Positions 36,551 through 45,808 of a stretch of 64,000 bases of DNA are shown here, piece by piece. Origin of the DNA: Anastatus disparis (lineage: Eukaryota > Arthropoda > Insecta > Hymenoptera > Eupelmidae). Within the stretch, counting starts at the first letter, position 1; each line of letters starts with the position of its first letter. A model generated the notes under the pieces. That model did no database searches. It was not told where the DNA came from and worked only from the letters and a program-made list of their open reading frames with translations. The position numbers and the translations under genes were made by a program. The stretch spans positions 5,744,271-5,808,270 of the forward strand of contig JAFFSR010000301.1 in the NCBI GenBank assembly GCA_017163975.1, given 5' to 3'.

Positions 36551-38895
36551 TAAAAATAAAACTAATGATCACTTAAAATTTACTTGTCTAATTGAATAAA
36601 AGTATAACAAATAATGAAATAATTACTCTTTTGCTACTTAGCAATCAACAATGATCTTATTATTAATTTGAGTTGTTGCAAATCATTAATTATGTAACTG
36701 TTCTTTTATTCGTAACGTGGTATCTTTCTTCTCTTGCAAGCAACAACGATTCTAATAATTGCTTTCAATTCTTTCAAACCGTTGGGTGATTTAACTCTTC
36801 TTTTATATTCCGTTCTGACTAATAATGTTGTATGCTTCTTGCTATTAGCAATTAGCAATGATGTTATTAATTGATTTGAGACCATAATTTCTAACTTCGC
36901 CCTAACAAAAAGTGAATTGTCGGGGACGACAATAAACTTAGTATTAACTATAATGATTTACTTTATAATGATCACTTAAAATTTACTTGTCTAATTGAAT
37001 AAAAGTATAACAAATAATGAAATAATTACTCTTTTGCTACTTAGCAATCAACACTAATGATCACTTAAAATTTACTTGTCTAATTGAATAAAAGTATAAC
37101 AAATAATGAAATAATTACTCTTTTGCTATTTAGCAATCAACAATGATCTTATTATTAACAATGATCTTATTATTAGCAATGATGTTATTAATTGATTTGA
37201 GACCATAATTTCTAACTTCGCCCTAACAAAAAGTGAATTGTCGGGGACGACAATAAACTTAGTAAGGGGGAGAGGTCAACGGGGGACTTATTAAATTATT
37301 TAAATCAATATATTAATACTTTGTTTCCTTTTGTGTGTAATACATTATTAAACTCCTGATAAACTTTTTCTAGACTATTAATAAATATTTCGTATGCACC
37401 ATTTAGTCCGGGTGTATCGTATCAGATTCAACTATTTTACTCTCGGGTTAACCCTTATTAATTTGTTTAATTAACAATTTTGTGAACTTATTCTTCTATT
37501 TCTTCAGGATTGGAATAAGTTCAGAATTGTAAATGAAATTTATTCTAATCTTTATAACTATTTTCTCTATGGAAATATCCCTGTTGTCGAGATGTCAACA
37601 CTTGTAAAGCGACCTTTAAAATGCTGTGCTTGAGTTCAAATCCGAGTACATTTTCCGATGTTAAAGTAAATACTTTATAATTGCCCAGGGGAAAATATAA
37701 AGGAAAATTCTCTATTCATTTTAAAGAAAAAATTTTTACGTTAATTGTGCAACATTTTAATCCTCTCTAATGGAGTGCTACACTCTGAGTTCTCGCGTTA
37801 GAACACTCTTACACTCTGGCAAATTTCCTGTCTTGACGTTAAGCAAGAATAAGAATTTATTTTATTCTTTTTATGTCATGTTTATTCCATTTTGCTGTTG
37901 GAATTTATTCAACACGTGGTCCTTTTTGCCAATAAGTTATTTTAATGTAATGGACTTGCAAATAACTTCACTCGTTGGAAAAGCATTTCCCTTTATTTTT
38001 GCTTCAGAATTCTCGCTTATATTACGTTGTAATTGTTGTAGTTGTTACAACAATAGACCCGTAATAAATTCTCCGAAAATTCTACTTCTTTTTCTAAGAA
38101 TCATTGTTGTTGTTCCGTTAAATCGTGGTTATTCCATGTTGTGTGATAAAAGTCTCTTTGTTTATAACTAAACTATGTCTAATACAACAAATGGGTTAGA
38201 TCATTATTAATAACTTTTTAAATTCTGTTTCTTTACATCCGGTAACCTTCGTCTGTCACTTAATGTTGCTAAATTCAGACACGGGTACGTCAATTTGACA
38301 GTTCTAGTATATTTCTCTGTAACTATTTAAAATTTTAAATTATCCTAACCATTTCCATCCTTTCCCTGACCGTGATATTATCAGGTTACAATATGAAAGC
38401 GTTTTGGAAATTGTTGCTAGTCAATAATTTTTCCTTAAGATACTGCAGCTACTTATATGCATCTTTAGAATAAAAAAAAAATTTTATATTCCTGCTATTC
38501 TCCCATGACCACAACAAACGAGGTCCTATGGACATTAATCCTAATTTTTAGACCCTCGATTGATCTAAGTTCAGACTCTTAAAGACTGGACAATAGCAGT
38601 GGGATTTCGGAATCTCTTCGTTGCTGAAAAGTTCATTGAACGCGAACCGGGAGGTGGATTGACTTGCTCGGAAGTAGGGTTGATAAAGCGTCCATACTAT
38701 GTATATGGCTCTGAACCTACTGAGGGAATTATTAAAAACAAAAAAAAATGTCCAATTTTATTTTACTTACTTGGTTATTTAAAAAAAAAAAATTTTTTTT
38801 TTTCCCTTTATTACTTTTAAACATTAAATGTGTGGCAACTCACCAGATTTAAATTGAATAAATAAAAACTTGAATTCGCTAAATTATCTTTTTAG
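35106..38895 (+). other. Possible leader intron upstream of gag
   Basis: The donor-like CCTAG/GTAAAA (35105/35106) and acceptor-like TCTTTTTAG/GTG (38895/38896) flank 3.8 kb. The acceptor lies 146 bp before the gag ATG. This is sequence consensus only; no transcript evidence is available. Confidence 0.3.
36553..37275. repeat. Local duplications ending in a polypurine-tract relic
   Basis: An ~88-bp unit with AATGATCACTTAAAATTTAC occurs three times (about 36558, 36968, 37054). A second ~90-bp unit ending GTCGGGGACGACAATAAAC occurs twice (about 36850-36941 and 37172-37263). The second copy runs into AGTAAGGGGGAG (37262-37273), the same string that abuts the 3' LTR at 49352-49364. Confidence 0.75.
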
Positions 38896-39041
38896 GTGCG
38901 AAATTCCAGAAACGGAATCCATAGTTAGAAGATCTAATTCGGAATTAGTATTGCCGTAGGTAATTGCTAAAATTAGTTTAATATTTTATTTGGGGGTTTG
39001 TAGCAAGACTAGGTAACGAATAAGGCTGACCGGGAGTAGAA
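37276..39041. other. Leader, distal part before gag
   Basis: Open stretches at 37770-38171 and 38599-38820 (the latter from GTG) have no recognisable domain, and I do not call them genes. Just before gag, GAAATTCCAGAAACGGAATCC forms a small stem (38902-38922). Confidence 0.5.
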
Positions 39042-40403
39042 ATGCCAGACGAAACGAATAACGCTCAAAACCGAGACGGACAAGCCGATCCATCTATGCT
39101 GATGATGACGGCTATGGCAAATAGCTTCGCCTTACATAATGCCTTGCAGGGCCTGCGCAGCTTTGACGGGCATAATATGCCCTTGAAGGACTTTATACAG
39201 GATGTTCGCAATGGAAAAGAATATGTGCCTGCAGGAAGTGAAGGACAATATGTCAAGGCCGTGCTAACAAAGTTGCGCGGCAACGCTAGAGACTGCACAT
39301 ATGGCCATGCATTTGCCAACATCGACAGCCTAGTGAATCATTTGAAGACTAGATTCGCGCCAGGCAAGACATATACTTATTATACCACTAAAATAAACGA
39401 CATGAGGATGAAACAAGGAGAGACAGTAGGAGATTTCTACGACCGACTTAACATTTTGCTCAGTGGGGCCAAGAATGTTTTAAAGGACGACATCCCAGGA
39501 GCAACGGACGCTAATCTGAGCGATATGATAAAACCCTTGGAATACGCTGCAAAGGACATCTTCATAAGAGGACTACCTGCAGGTATATCTGTACAAGTGG
39601 ATGGGAAAAATCCCGCCACTCTAGCTGACGCTTACAAAGATGCAGTGCGAATAGAAACTCGTATGGAGGCAAAGATACTGCCTGACACCAGGTACAAATT
39701 TCATGGACAAATGCCCAAGGTAAATTGGGAGCAAACCGAATTTTCGGCCGAAAATCATTGGAAGACAAGAAATCCGAACAACAATTGGAATAATGGACAA
39801 AACCGGCATCAAAGCCAAAACTACGCATCTCAATCCATGGTGAATAATAATACTCCGCCTGGATTCCAGCAGAGACAAGGACGCACAAATTATAACGTGC
39901 AAAGATCCAACCAACCCCAAATCAGACAAGTAACACAAAATTATAATCAACAAAACTCACCACCGAGGTTTAATCAAAACCATTACGCGCCTCGACCGCA
40001 ATATACCCAGCAGCAGCAGATGTTCTCACAGGACGCACGTTTATACAACCCTTATGTGCCCGGAGGACAGAGACCTTCGACTAATTATCAGCGACCACAA
40101 GGGTATGAGCATGGATATAACGCTTACAGAACACCTACTAATTATAACCGTATGCCTTCGAATCAGACGGAAGTTCCACGACAACCTACATTCAATAACC
40201 AGCCTGCTTTAAACTGGCAGCTGGCTCGTCGCAACCAAGAATCGACGAGCCAGAGACAAGCAACACCAAACTCATCGCAACCAGTAATACAGAATGCACC
40301 TCAACCACCTTCTCAACAGAACTCGACGCAGGTGATGTTGATAAACGAGAGTGCAAACGAGTTTCCATGTATCGGGGACTTACTGACAACGATAGTGAAG
40401 TAG
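39042..40403 (+). CDS. gag: Gag of the giant element
   Basis: An ATG at 39042 opens 453 residues without interruption. Residues about 20-215 look like a Ty3-type capsid: GLRSFDGHNMPLKDFIQDV, LRGNARDCTYGH, DFYDRLNILLSGA, IRGLPAGISVQV. The C-terminal half (from about 230) is rich in Gln, Asn, Pro and Arg and has no CCHC zinc knuckle, as in several insect errantiviruses. The Arg residues there could bind RNA. The product would form the particle. The pol frame overlaps the 3' end in the -1 frame (40367-40403); I see no canonical slippery heptamer in the overlap. The gene is intact, unlike pol. Confidence 0.85.
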   Translation: MPDETNNAQNRDGQADPSMLMMTAMANSFALHNALQGLRSFDGHNMPLKDFIQDVRNGKEYVPAGSEGQYVKAVLTKLRGNARDCTYGHAFANIDSLVNHLKTRFAPGKTYTYYTTKINDMRMKQGETVGDFYDRLNILLSGAKNVLKDDIPGATDANLSDMIKPLEYAAKDIFIRGLPAGISVQVDGKNPATLADAYKDAVRIETRMEAKILPDTRYKFHGQMPKVNWEQTEFSAENHWKTRNPNNNWNNGQNRHQSQNYASQSMVNNNTPPGFQQRQGRTNYNVQRSNQPQIRQVTQNYNQQNSPPRFNQNHYAPRPQYTQQQQMFSQDARLYNPYVPGGQRPSTNYQRPQGYEHGYNAYRTPTNYNRMPSNQTEVPRQPTFNNQPALNWQLARRNQESTSQRQATPNSSQPVIQNAPQPPSQQNSTQVMLINESANEFPCIGDLLTTIVK

Positions 40404-41026
40404 ACGACCCCACTGCTATCAGACTATATGTGACTGAAGGTAAACAACCTTGGATGACCTTCATGATTGACAACGGTGCAGCAGTAAACTTGGTAAAGTG
40501 CACTGCTTTACGCGATGATATACCATACGATCCTACTCGAAGCACTGAGTTGAGTGGGATTACCAAAGAATGTATAAAAACATATGGTACCACCTGGCTC
40601 ACTTTAAGGAAAAGACCGGTAAAATTCCATCTAGTAGGACCAACATTCCCCATCGATCAGGACGGATTAATAGGTAGACGTTACCTCAAGGAAGAAGATG
40701 CTGTCATATCTTACTATAACCACGCTCTCATGATATCTGGAGACGCCATGCATCCCATTCCCTTTATCGATCAAGAGCCAAATAAAACCAACCATACTAA
40801 TGATGCTACTCATGGGAGTTCCATCGACCAATTATCATTGTGCGAACTTGAAACCTCAGTAGAATCTTCGAGCGAAACTGCCACTCATTACTGCATTCCT
40901 AGTAGGAGCAGGCAGGTATTAGAAATAAATCTGAAAAGCACTCATCTAAAAGAAGGATACCTACCTCGAATCGACGTAGGTAATGACCACGTAGGTGTTT
41001 CTCGGAGAAGGACTTGTCAGCAATGA
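40367..41026 (+). pseudogene. pol: Pol segment 1: protease
   Basis: This frame is -1 relative to gag and overlaps it, so Pol would be made by frameshifting; the ATG at 40367 need not be used. Residues 22-60 hold the protease site MIDNGAAVNLVK, with catalytic Asp present and Asn in the position usually Thr or Ser. A LIGRRYLKEEDAVISY strand follows. The frame ends TGA at 41024-41026, but homologous reading continues one frame over from about 40995, so a one-base indel lies near 40990-41000. Confidence 0.75.
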
Positions 41027-41798
41027 CAATGGAAAATGCAGAATCTTGGTAATAAACACCAGTGCAGAGGATGCTTTAATAAGTATAAATCCTCGAGAGA
41101 TCTTGCCTTTTGAATATGTGGACCCTGACTTCTATACAGATGCCATGACCGAGACTGATGAAGGGCGTATCACCACCCCTTATCAACGAGTGCAAAAGCT
41201 CCTGGACATTATGGCATTGGACCACCTAAACCATGAGGAAAAGGCACATGTAGAGAAATTACTCACTGAATATCATGATGTATTTCTTCTACCTGGGGAT
41301 CCTTTACCAGTTACTCATTTAACTGAGCACAGGATACCAACGACCGACGATATTCCCATAAATACTAAACAATATAGGCATCCGCCTATTCATAAACAAG
41401 TTATAAAAGACGAAGTAGCCAAGAAACTCAAGGACGGAGTTATAGAACCATCTTGGTCACCTTCAAATAATCCAGTTGTGATAGTGCCCAAGAAACCTGA
41501 CAAATACGGAAACCCGCGTTGGCGGATGGTCATCGACTTCCGTAATCTTAATAAAAAGACAATAGGGGATGCTTACCCGTTACCCAACATAACTGACATT
41601 TTAGACCAACTCGGAGGGTCAGTATATTATTCCGTGTTCGATTTAGCTCATGGGTACCAACAACTACCCTTACATGAGGACGATCGTTGGAAAAGTGCGT
41701 TTACCACCCCAACGGACATTATCAGTACACACGTCTCCCGGAGGGCCTCAAGGGGGCACCCGCAACGTTTCAGCGCCTCGTCGACCAGATATTGCTAG
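40995..41798 (+). pseudogene. pol: Pol segment 2: protease-RT linker and RT fingers/palm
   Basis: The stretch begins at a GTG that is not a start. RT motifs: VEKLLTEYHDVFLLPGDPLP, DGVIEPSWSPSNNPVVIVPKK, RWRMVIDFRNLNKKT, and VYYSVFDLAHGYQQLPL with the first catalytic Asp. The frame leaves the RT sequence near 41711, where a single-base indel moves it to the next segment. Confidence 0.85.
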
Positions 41799-42220
41799 GA
41801 CTACAAAATACGGAGATGTTAGTATACTTAGATGACACTATCATTTACTCCAAGGACTTACACGAGCATGAAAGAAAAACTCGTCAGTTTTTCGAACGTC
41901 TCAGAGCAGCAAATCTTGCGCTTCAACCAGAAAAGGTAGAATTCTTGAGAAAAGAAGTGACCTTTCTAGGCCATATAATCAGTGAGAAGGGTATCGAACC
42001 AGACCCCGGAAAGATCAAGGCAGTCCAGGAATTCCCTACTCCAAAAACACCTAAAAATATTCGACAATTTTTGAGGCTTAGCTGGATACTACAGACGTTT
42101 CATAATGGATTTCTCCAAAATCGCCAGACCTCTGTCGAACTTGCTAAAAAAAGACGCAAAATTCGAGTGGGGGGAGGCTCAGGAACAGAGTTTTCAAGAT
42201 TTAAAAGGACATCTCATTAA
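41687..42220 (+). pseudogene. pol: Pol segment 3: RT palm/thumb
   Basis: The meaningful part starts near 41715. It includes TRLPEGLKGAPATFQRLVDQ, then LVYLDDTIIYSKDLHEH with the catalytic Asp pair (YLDD), then VTFLGHIISEKGIEPDPGKI. A further single-base frame change near 42075-42090 passes the reading to segment 4, after which this frame is meaningless. Confidence 0.85.
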
Positions 42221-44306
42221 GCAACCAATACTGATTTTTCCTGATTTCAACAAGACTTTTACTTTAACTACTGACGCGTCCGATTATGCTATCGGAGCAG
42301 TGTTGAGTCAGGAAAAAGATGGTTTCGACCATCCTGTAGCATATCTGTTACGACTACTGAACCATGCAGAAAAGAACTACTGTACCACAGACAAAGAATG
42401 TCTAGCAGCGCTATATGCTATGCATCACTTCAGACCTTACTTGTTAAGCAGGGAATTCATACTCCAAGCAGATCATGAACCTTTAAACTGGATGCATAAT
42501 CGAAAAGATCCAGGGCAAAGACTAATGCGGTGGATGATGAAATTCACTGACTATACTTATAAATTCAGATACAAGCCCGGCAAATTAAATACCAATGCCG
42601 ACGCCTTGTCAAGGAATCCAGTCGAAACACCAACCGAGCAGGAAATTAATGAACGATTGCCAAAGCTCAGAATTCTGACTTTAGACAGAAAAGGCAAGAA
42701 AACTTTGGAAGGACTACCGGCTGCTGAAACCGACGAACCTACACAAACTATCGGACCATCTGTTTCTAAATCAGAACCACCTGTGCCACCAAAAAGACGG
42801 GGAAGGCCACCTGGCCCCCTTAATAGACGAAAATTACCTGAACTCGAGCACAGCGTAGTGGCTCAACGAACTCGATCTAAGCAATTAACGCCGCCAAAAA
42901 CAACGAGTGGTGTTCAGCAGGGACGAGTAACAAAACCAACGGCCACCCGAACTAAACCGGCTTATCGGGAAACACTTGCAAGTCAAGCTCGCAAGGCTGT
43001 GACCAATAAAGACGTGCTAAGTAATTTAACAGCTACTGATATATCAAGTGATCGCAGTAGTAAACTTAGTGTAGCTTCAACGAAAAGCAAGAGATTAACC
43101 AAGAAGAAAACTACGACCGTCTCTGACACTGAAAGTGAGGCGAGTATTTCTCATACCGACGACCGACCTCCTATAAAAGATCCACGAAAAACTTGCCTCC
43201 GGGATTTCTCTACCACCGAGATTGAAGAACCATCCAGTTCACAGGAAAATATCGAAAAGAATAAAACGACGGAAGTCAGCAATCCTTGCATTATACAAAT
43301 GGACGCTGTACAACCAAGTGATACAGGGGAAGGAACAGATATAGACTGTGGAGATAGTCAGCTGGAAGTTATGACTACCACTTCTACTAAAACCCCATCC
43401 GCGGAAGATAAGACAAATACCAGTGAGTCCCGTATTAATATTTCGGACCTGCCTGACTATGAAGAAATGACCCCAAAATCGATTTTGTCATCAACAGGGA
43501 TAAACGATTTTAGTCAAGGCCAACACAATCGACATGATCTGGCTGTGACTTTACCTGCAAGCACCACCAAACTTACCGCTGCAGATAAACATCGTATTAG
43601 GCGCGACTGTGCAACCAAATCTAGAAAATTGGAACAAAGCCTCCAAGATTACTGGTTTAATACAGGTAACTGGTTGTTTGTAGAAAAGAATGCCGAGTCG
43701 CCTGTAAAATCATTGCCAAAGTATTTTTCCGAAGATGAGGAACCAACACCTTCCCAACGGGAAATTTTAGATAAAATGGCTGAAAAATTAACGCTTACAG
43801 AAATAAGCAGAAACTTGACAAAGGGAAAATCAATCACGATTGACCAGCCAGAGGCAGCTGAACAAAGACCCCCTATGGACACTACAATACCAACCACCAT
43901 GCCACTATTGTCAGAAACTCATGAAATTGTGAGTACTGCAAAGCAAACTGTTGAAAACTTCATAACAGACATAGAAGCGGGTTCTGAGGAAGCTGATATC
44001 GAAGATAACCTAGACTCCTCTATAATTCCGCGAACACATGAGCGATCGTTATCAACCACACCCAGTGTACGACAAGCTGTGCCAAGACATAGTAGCACTC
44101 CCAGGACTATCAGAAAACCAATACCAAAACCCAACTTGCAGGCAATCCCAGAAGTAACTGAAAGATCGGTTAACATTGAATATTCTAAAGCACCAGATGA
44201 CGTTATGGGTGTAATTTTACCTAACCCATGGACTTGGAGTATGACCCACTTACCTCCGATGCGAGTACAACGAAGGCTGTCATATCTGACGACGGAGTTC
44301 AAGTAG
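42105..44306 (+). pseudogene. pol: Pol segment 4: RNase H and long linker with AT-hook
   Basis: RNase H has all four catalytic residues: TLTTDASDYAIGAVLSQ (Asp), TTDKECLAALYAMHHF (Glu), LQADHEPLNWM (Asp), KLNTNADALSRNP (Asp), ending near 42620. A linker of about 560 residues follows. It is rich in Ser, Thr, Lys, Pro and Glu and largely disordered by composition, with PPKRRGRPPGPLNRRK (AT-hook, core GRP) at 42789-42830. Such a long linker between RNase H and integrase is not typical of Ty3/gypsy Pol. The frame passes to the macro-like segment between 44228 and 44306 by another -1 change. Confidence 0.8.
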
Positions 44307-44587
44307 TAAAACCCACCAGGCATTGCCTCACATACCAACGGGATAATATTATTCATTTTATCTCTGGTGATTGCGACCGTCACGATCCAATAACAAAACT
44401 ATTAAATGACATTGGAGCAATAGAACGAAGGGATATAAAAAGACGAAAACCTAAGAAGGGCAATATCATTATCACTCCTTATAAGCAGCACCAAATATTT
44501 TCATTGGTAGTTAAGGACTACGAGGAGGATTCGTTAGATTGCGAGGATTTGCGTAATCTCTTACAACAAACGATTGACATAATCTAA
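44228..44587 (+). pseudogene. pol: Pol segment 5: macro-domain-like region, cut by a stop
   Basis: The 119-residue stretch has the motif order of TARG1/OARD1-type macro domains: DNIIHFISGDC (strand plus the start of the binding loop), KKGNIIITPYKQHQIFSLVVKD (two strands), and an EDLRNLL helix. The matching last strand and helix (IATVRIS near 44595 and DILREKFQ near 44662) lie just after the TAA at 44585-44587, in the same frame. The glycine-rich loop that holds ADP-ribose in active macro domains is not conserved. Function is therefore uncertain: it may be a scaffold or a degenerate reader. The link to macro domains is inferred from pattern only. Confidence 0.5.
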
Positions 44588-45769
44588 AAGCAAAACATCG
44601 CTACCGTTAGAATATCGAGAACGAGTAAGGTGACTAACCATCTAGCACCTGGGACAGTTAGTGATATTTTGAGGGAAAAGTTTCAGAACACGGGCATTCT
44701 CCTAACCCTGTGCTACGGAAAATCTGAATATCTTACAGAAGAGCAAAGAAATCCAATCATTTCTACCTTGCATGACAGTTTGATAGGTGGTCATAAAGGC
44801 ATAAACCAAACCTATGCTAAAATCAGAGAAAGATATTATTGGCCAGGCATGAGAAATGATATTTTAGATTATGTACGAAAATGTTCTATTTGTAAACAAC
44901 ACAAAATAGATCGGATTAATAGAAAGGCTCCCATGGTAATTACCGACACACCACTAGATAGTTTCGACAAAGTCTCTATCGATACGGTTGGAAAGTTAAG
45001 ATTAACAACTTCGGGGAATTGCCATTTGTTAACAATGCAGTGCCATCTGACTAAGTACGTAATAGTTATTCCTATTCCGAATATACGGGCGACGACTATA
45101 GCAGAGGTTCTAGCTAAAAATTTAATCTGCCAATTCAGAGCACCTAGAGCCATATTATCTGACAGGGGGACTAGTTTTATGTCCGACCTTATGGCGGCAT
45201 TATTGCAACTACTCAAGGTAACCCAGTTACATTCTTCTGGTTACCGACCGCAGACTACTGGTGCATTGGAACGTAGCCATGCTCCTCTCGTGGACTTTAT
45301 CAGAACGTATTCTGAACATTACGAGGACTGGGACCGTTTAGCACCATTTGCCGCTTTCTCATACAATACAAGTGTTCATGCTTCAACGGGTTTTACACCA
45401 TTTGAATTGGTTTATGGAAAAACTGCTCGTTTTCCTCTCAGAATACCGTCTGAAGATCGTTTGGCGACATACAATCAATATCTAACAGACCTCGTTAAAA
45501 GACTGGAGGAGATGAAGTTAACAGCGGGACAAAACCAGGTGGAAAAGAAAATTTTTTCAAAAAAATACTATGACAAAAAGGTAAAGACATTCCAGCCAAA
45601 GATTGGACAATATGTATATATAAAGAATGAGCCCAGAACCTCAAAATTTGAGAAGTATTACTTGGCACCCTTAAAAGTAATAGATATTCTAGGGCATAAT
45701 AACATCTTGCTGGAAACCCCCGACCATAAGACTATTTTGAAACATATCGATAAGGTTAAACTTGCTTAA
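44588..45769 (+). pseudogene. pol: Pol segment 6: integrase
   Basis: In the same frame as segment 5 after its stop. The GTG at 44630 is only the first start-like codon. The zinc domain shows LHDSLIGGHKGINQTY (His pair) and CSICKQH (Cys pair). The catalytic core has VSIDTVGKLRL (Asp), AILSDRGTSFMS (Asp) and TTGALERSHAPLVDF (Glu). The C-terminus has YDKKVKTFQPKIGQYVYIKN and an SH3-like barrel to KHIDKVKLA. The domain itself is unbroken for about 380 residues, so it might be inactive only because the upstream frames are broken. It would join cDNA to the host genome. Confidence 0.85.
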
Positions 45770-45774
45770 CGATA

Positions 45775-45792
45775 TTAACAATTCCATTACAG
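45775..45792 (+). promoter_or_regulatory. Splice acceptor before env (candidate)
   Basis: A pyrimidine-rich stretch ending TTCCATTACAG, with AG at 45791-45792, 17 nt before the env ATG. Errantivirus env is known to be made from a spliced RNA. Confidence 0.55.
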
Positions 45793-45808
45793 GCTCAGAC
45801 ACCGAGTT

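Noticed and set aside
37770..38171. 133-residue ORF with ATG in the leader
   Set aside because: Hydrophobic, no recognisable domain, no supporting context.
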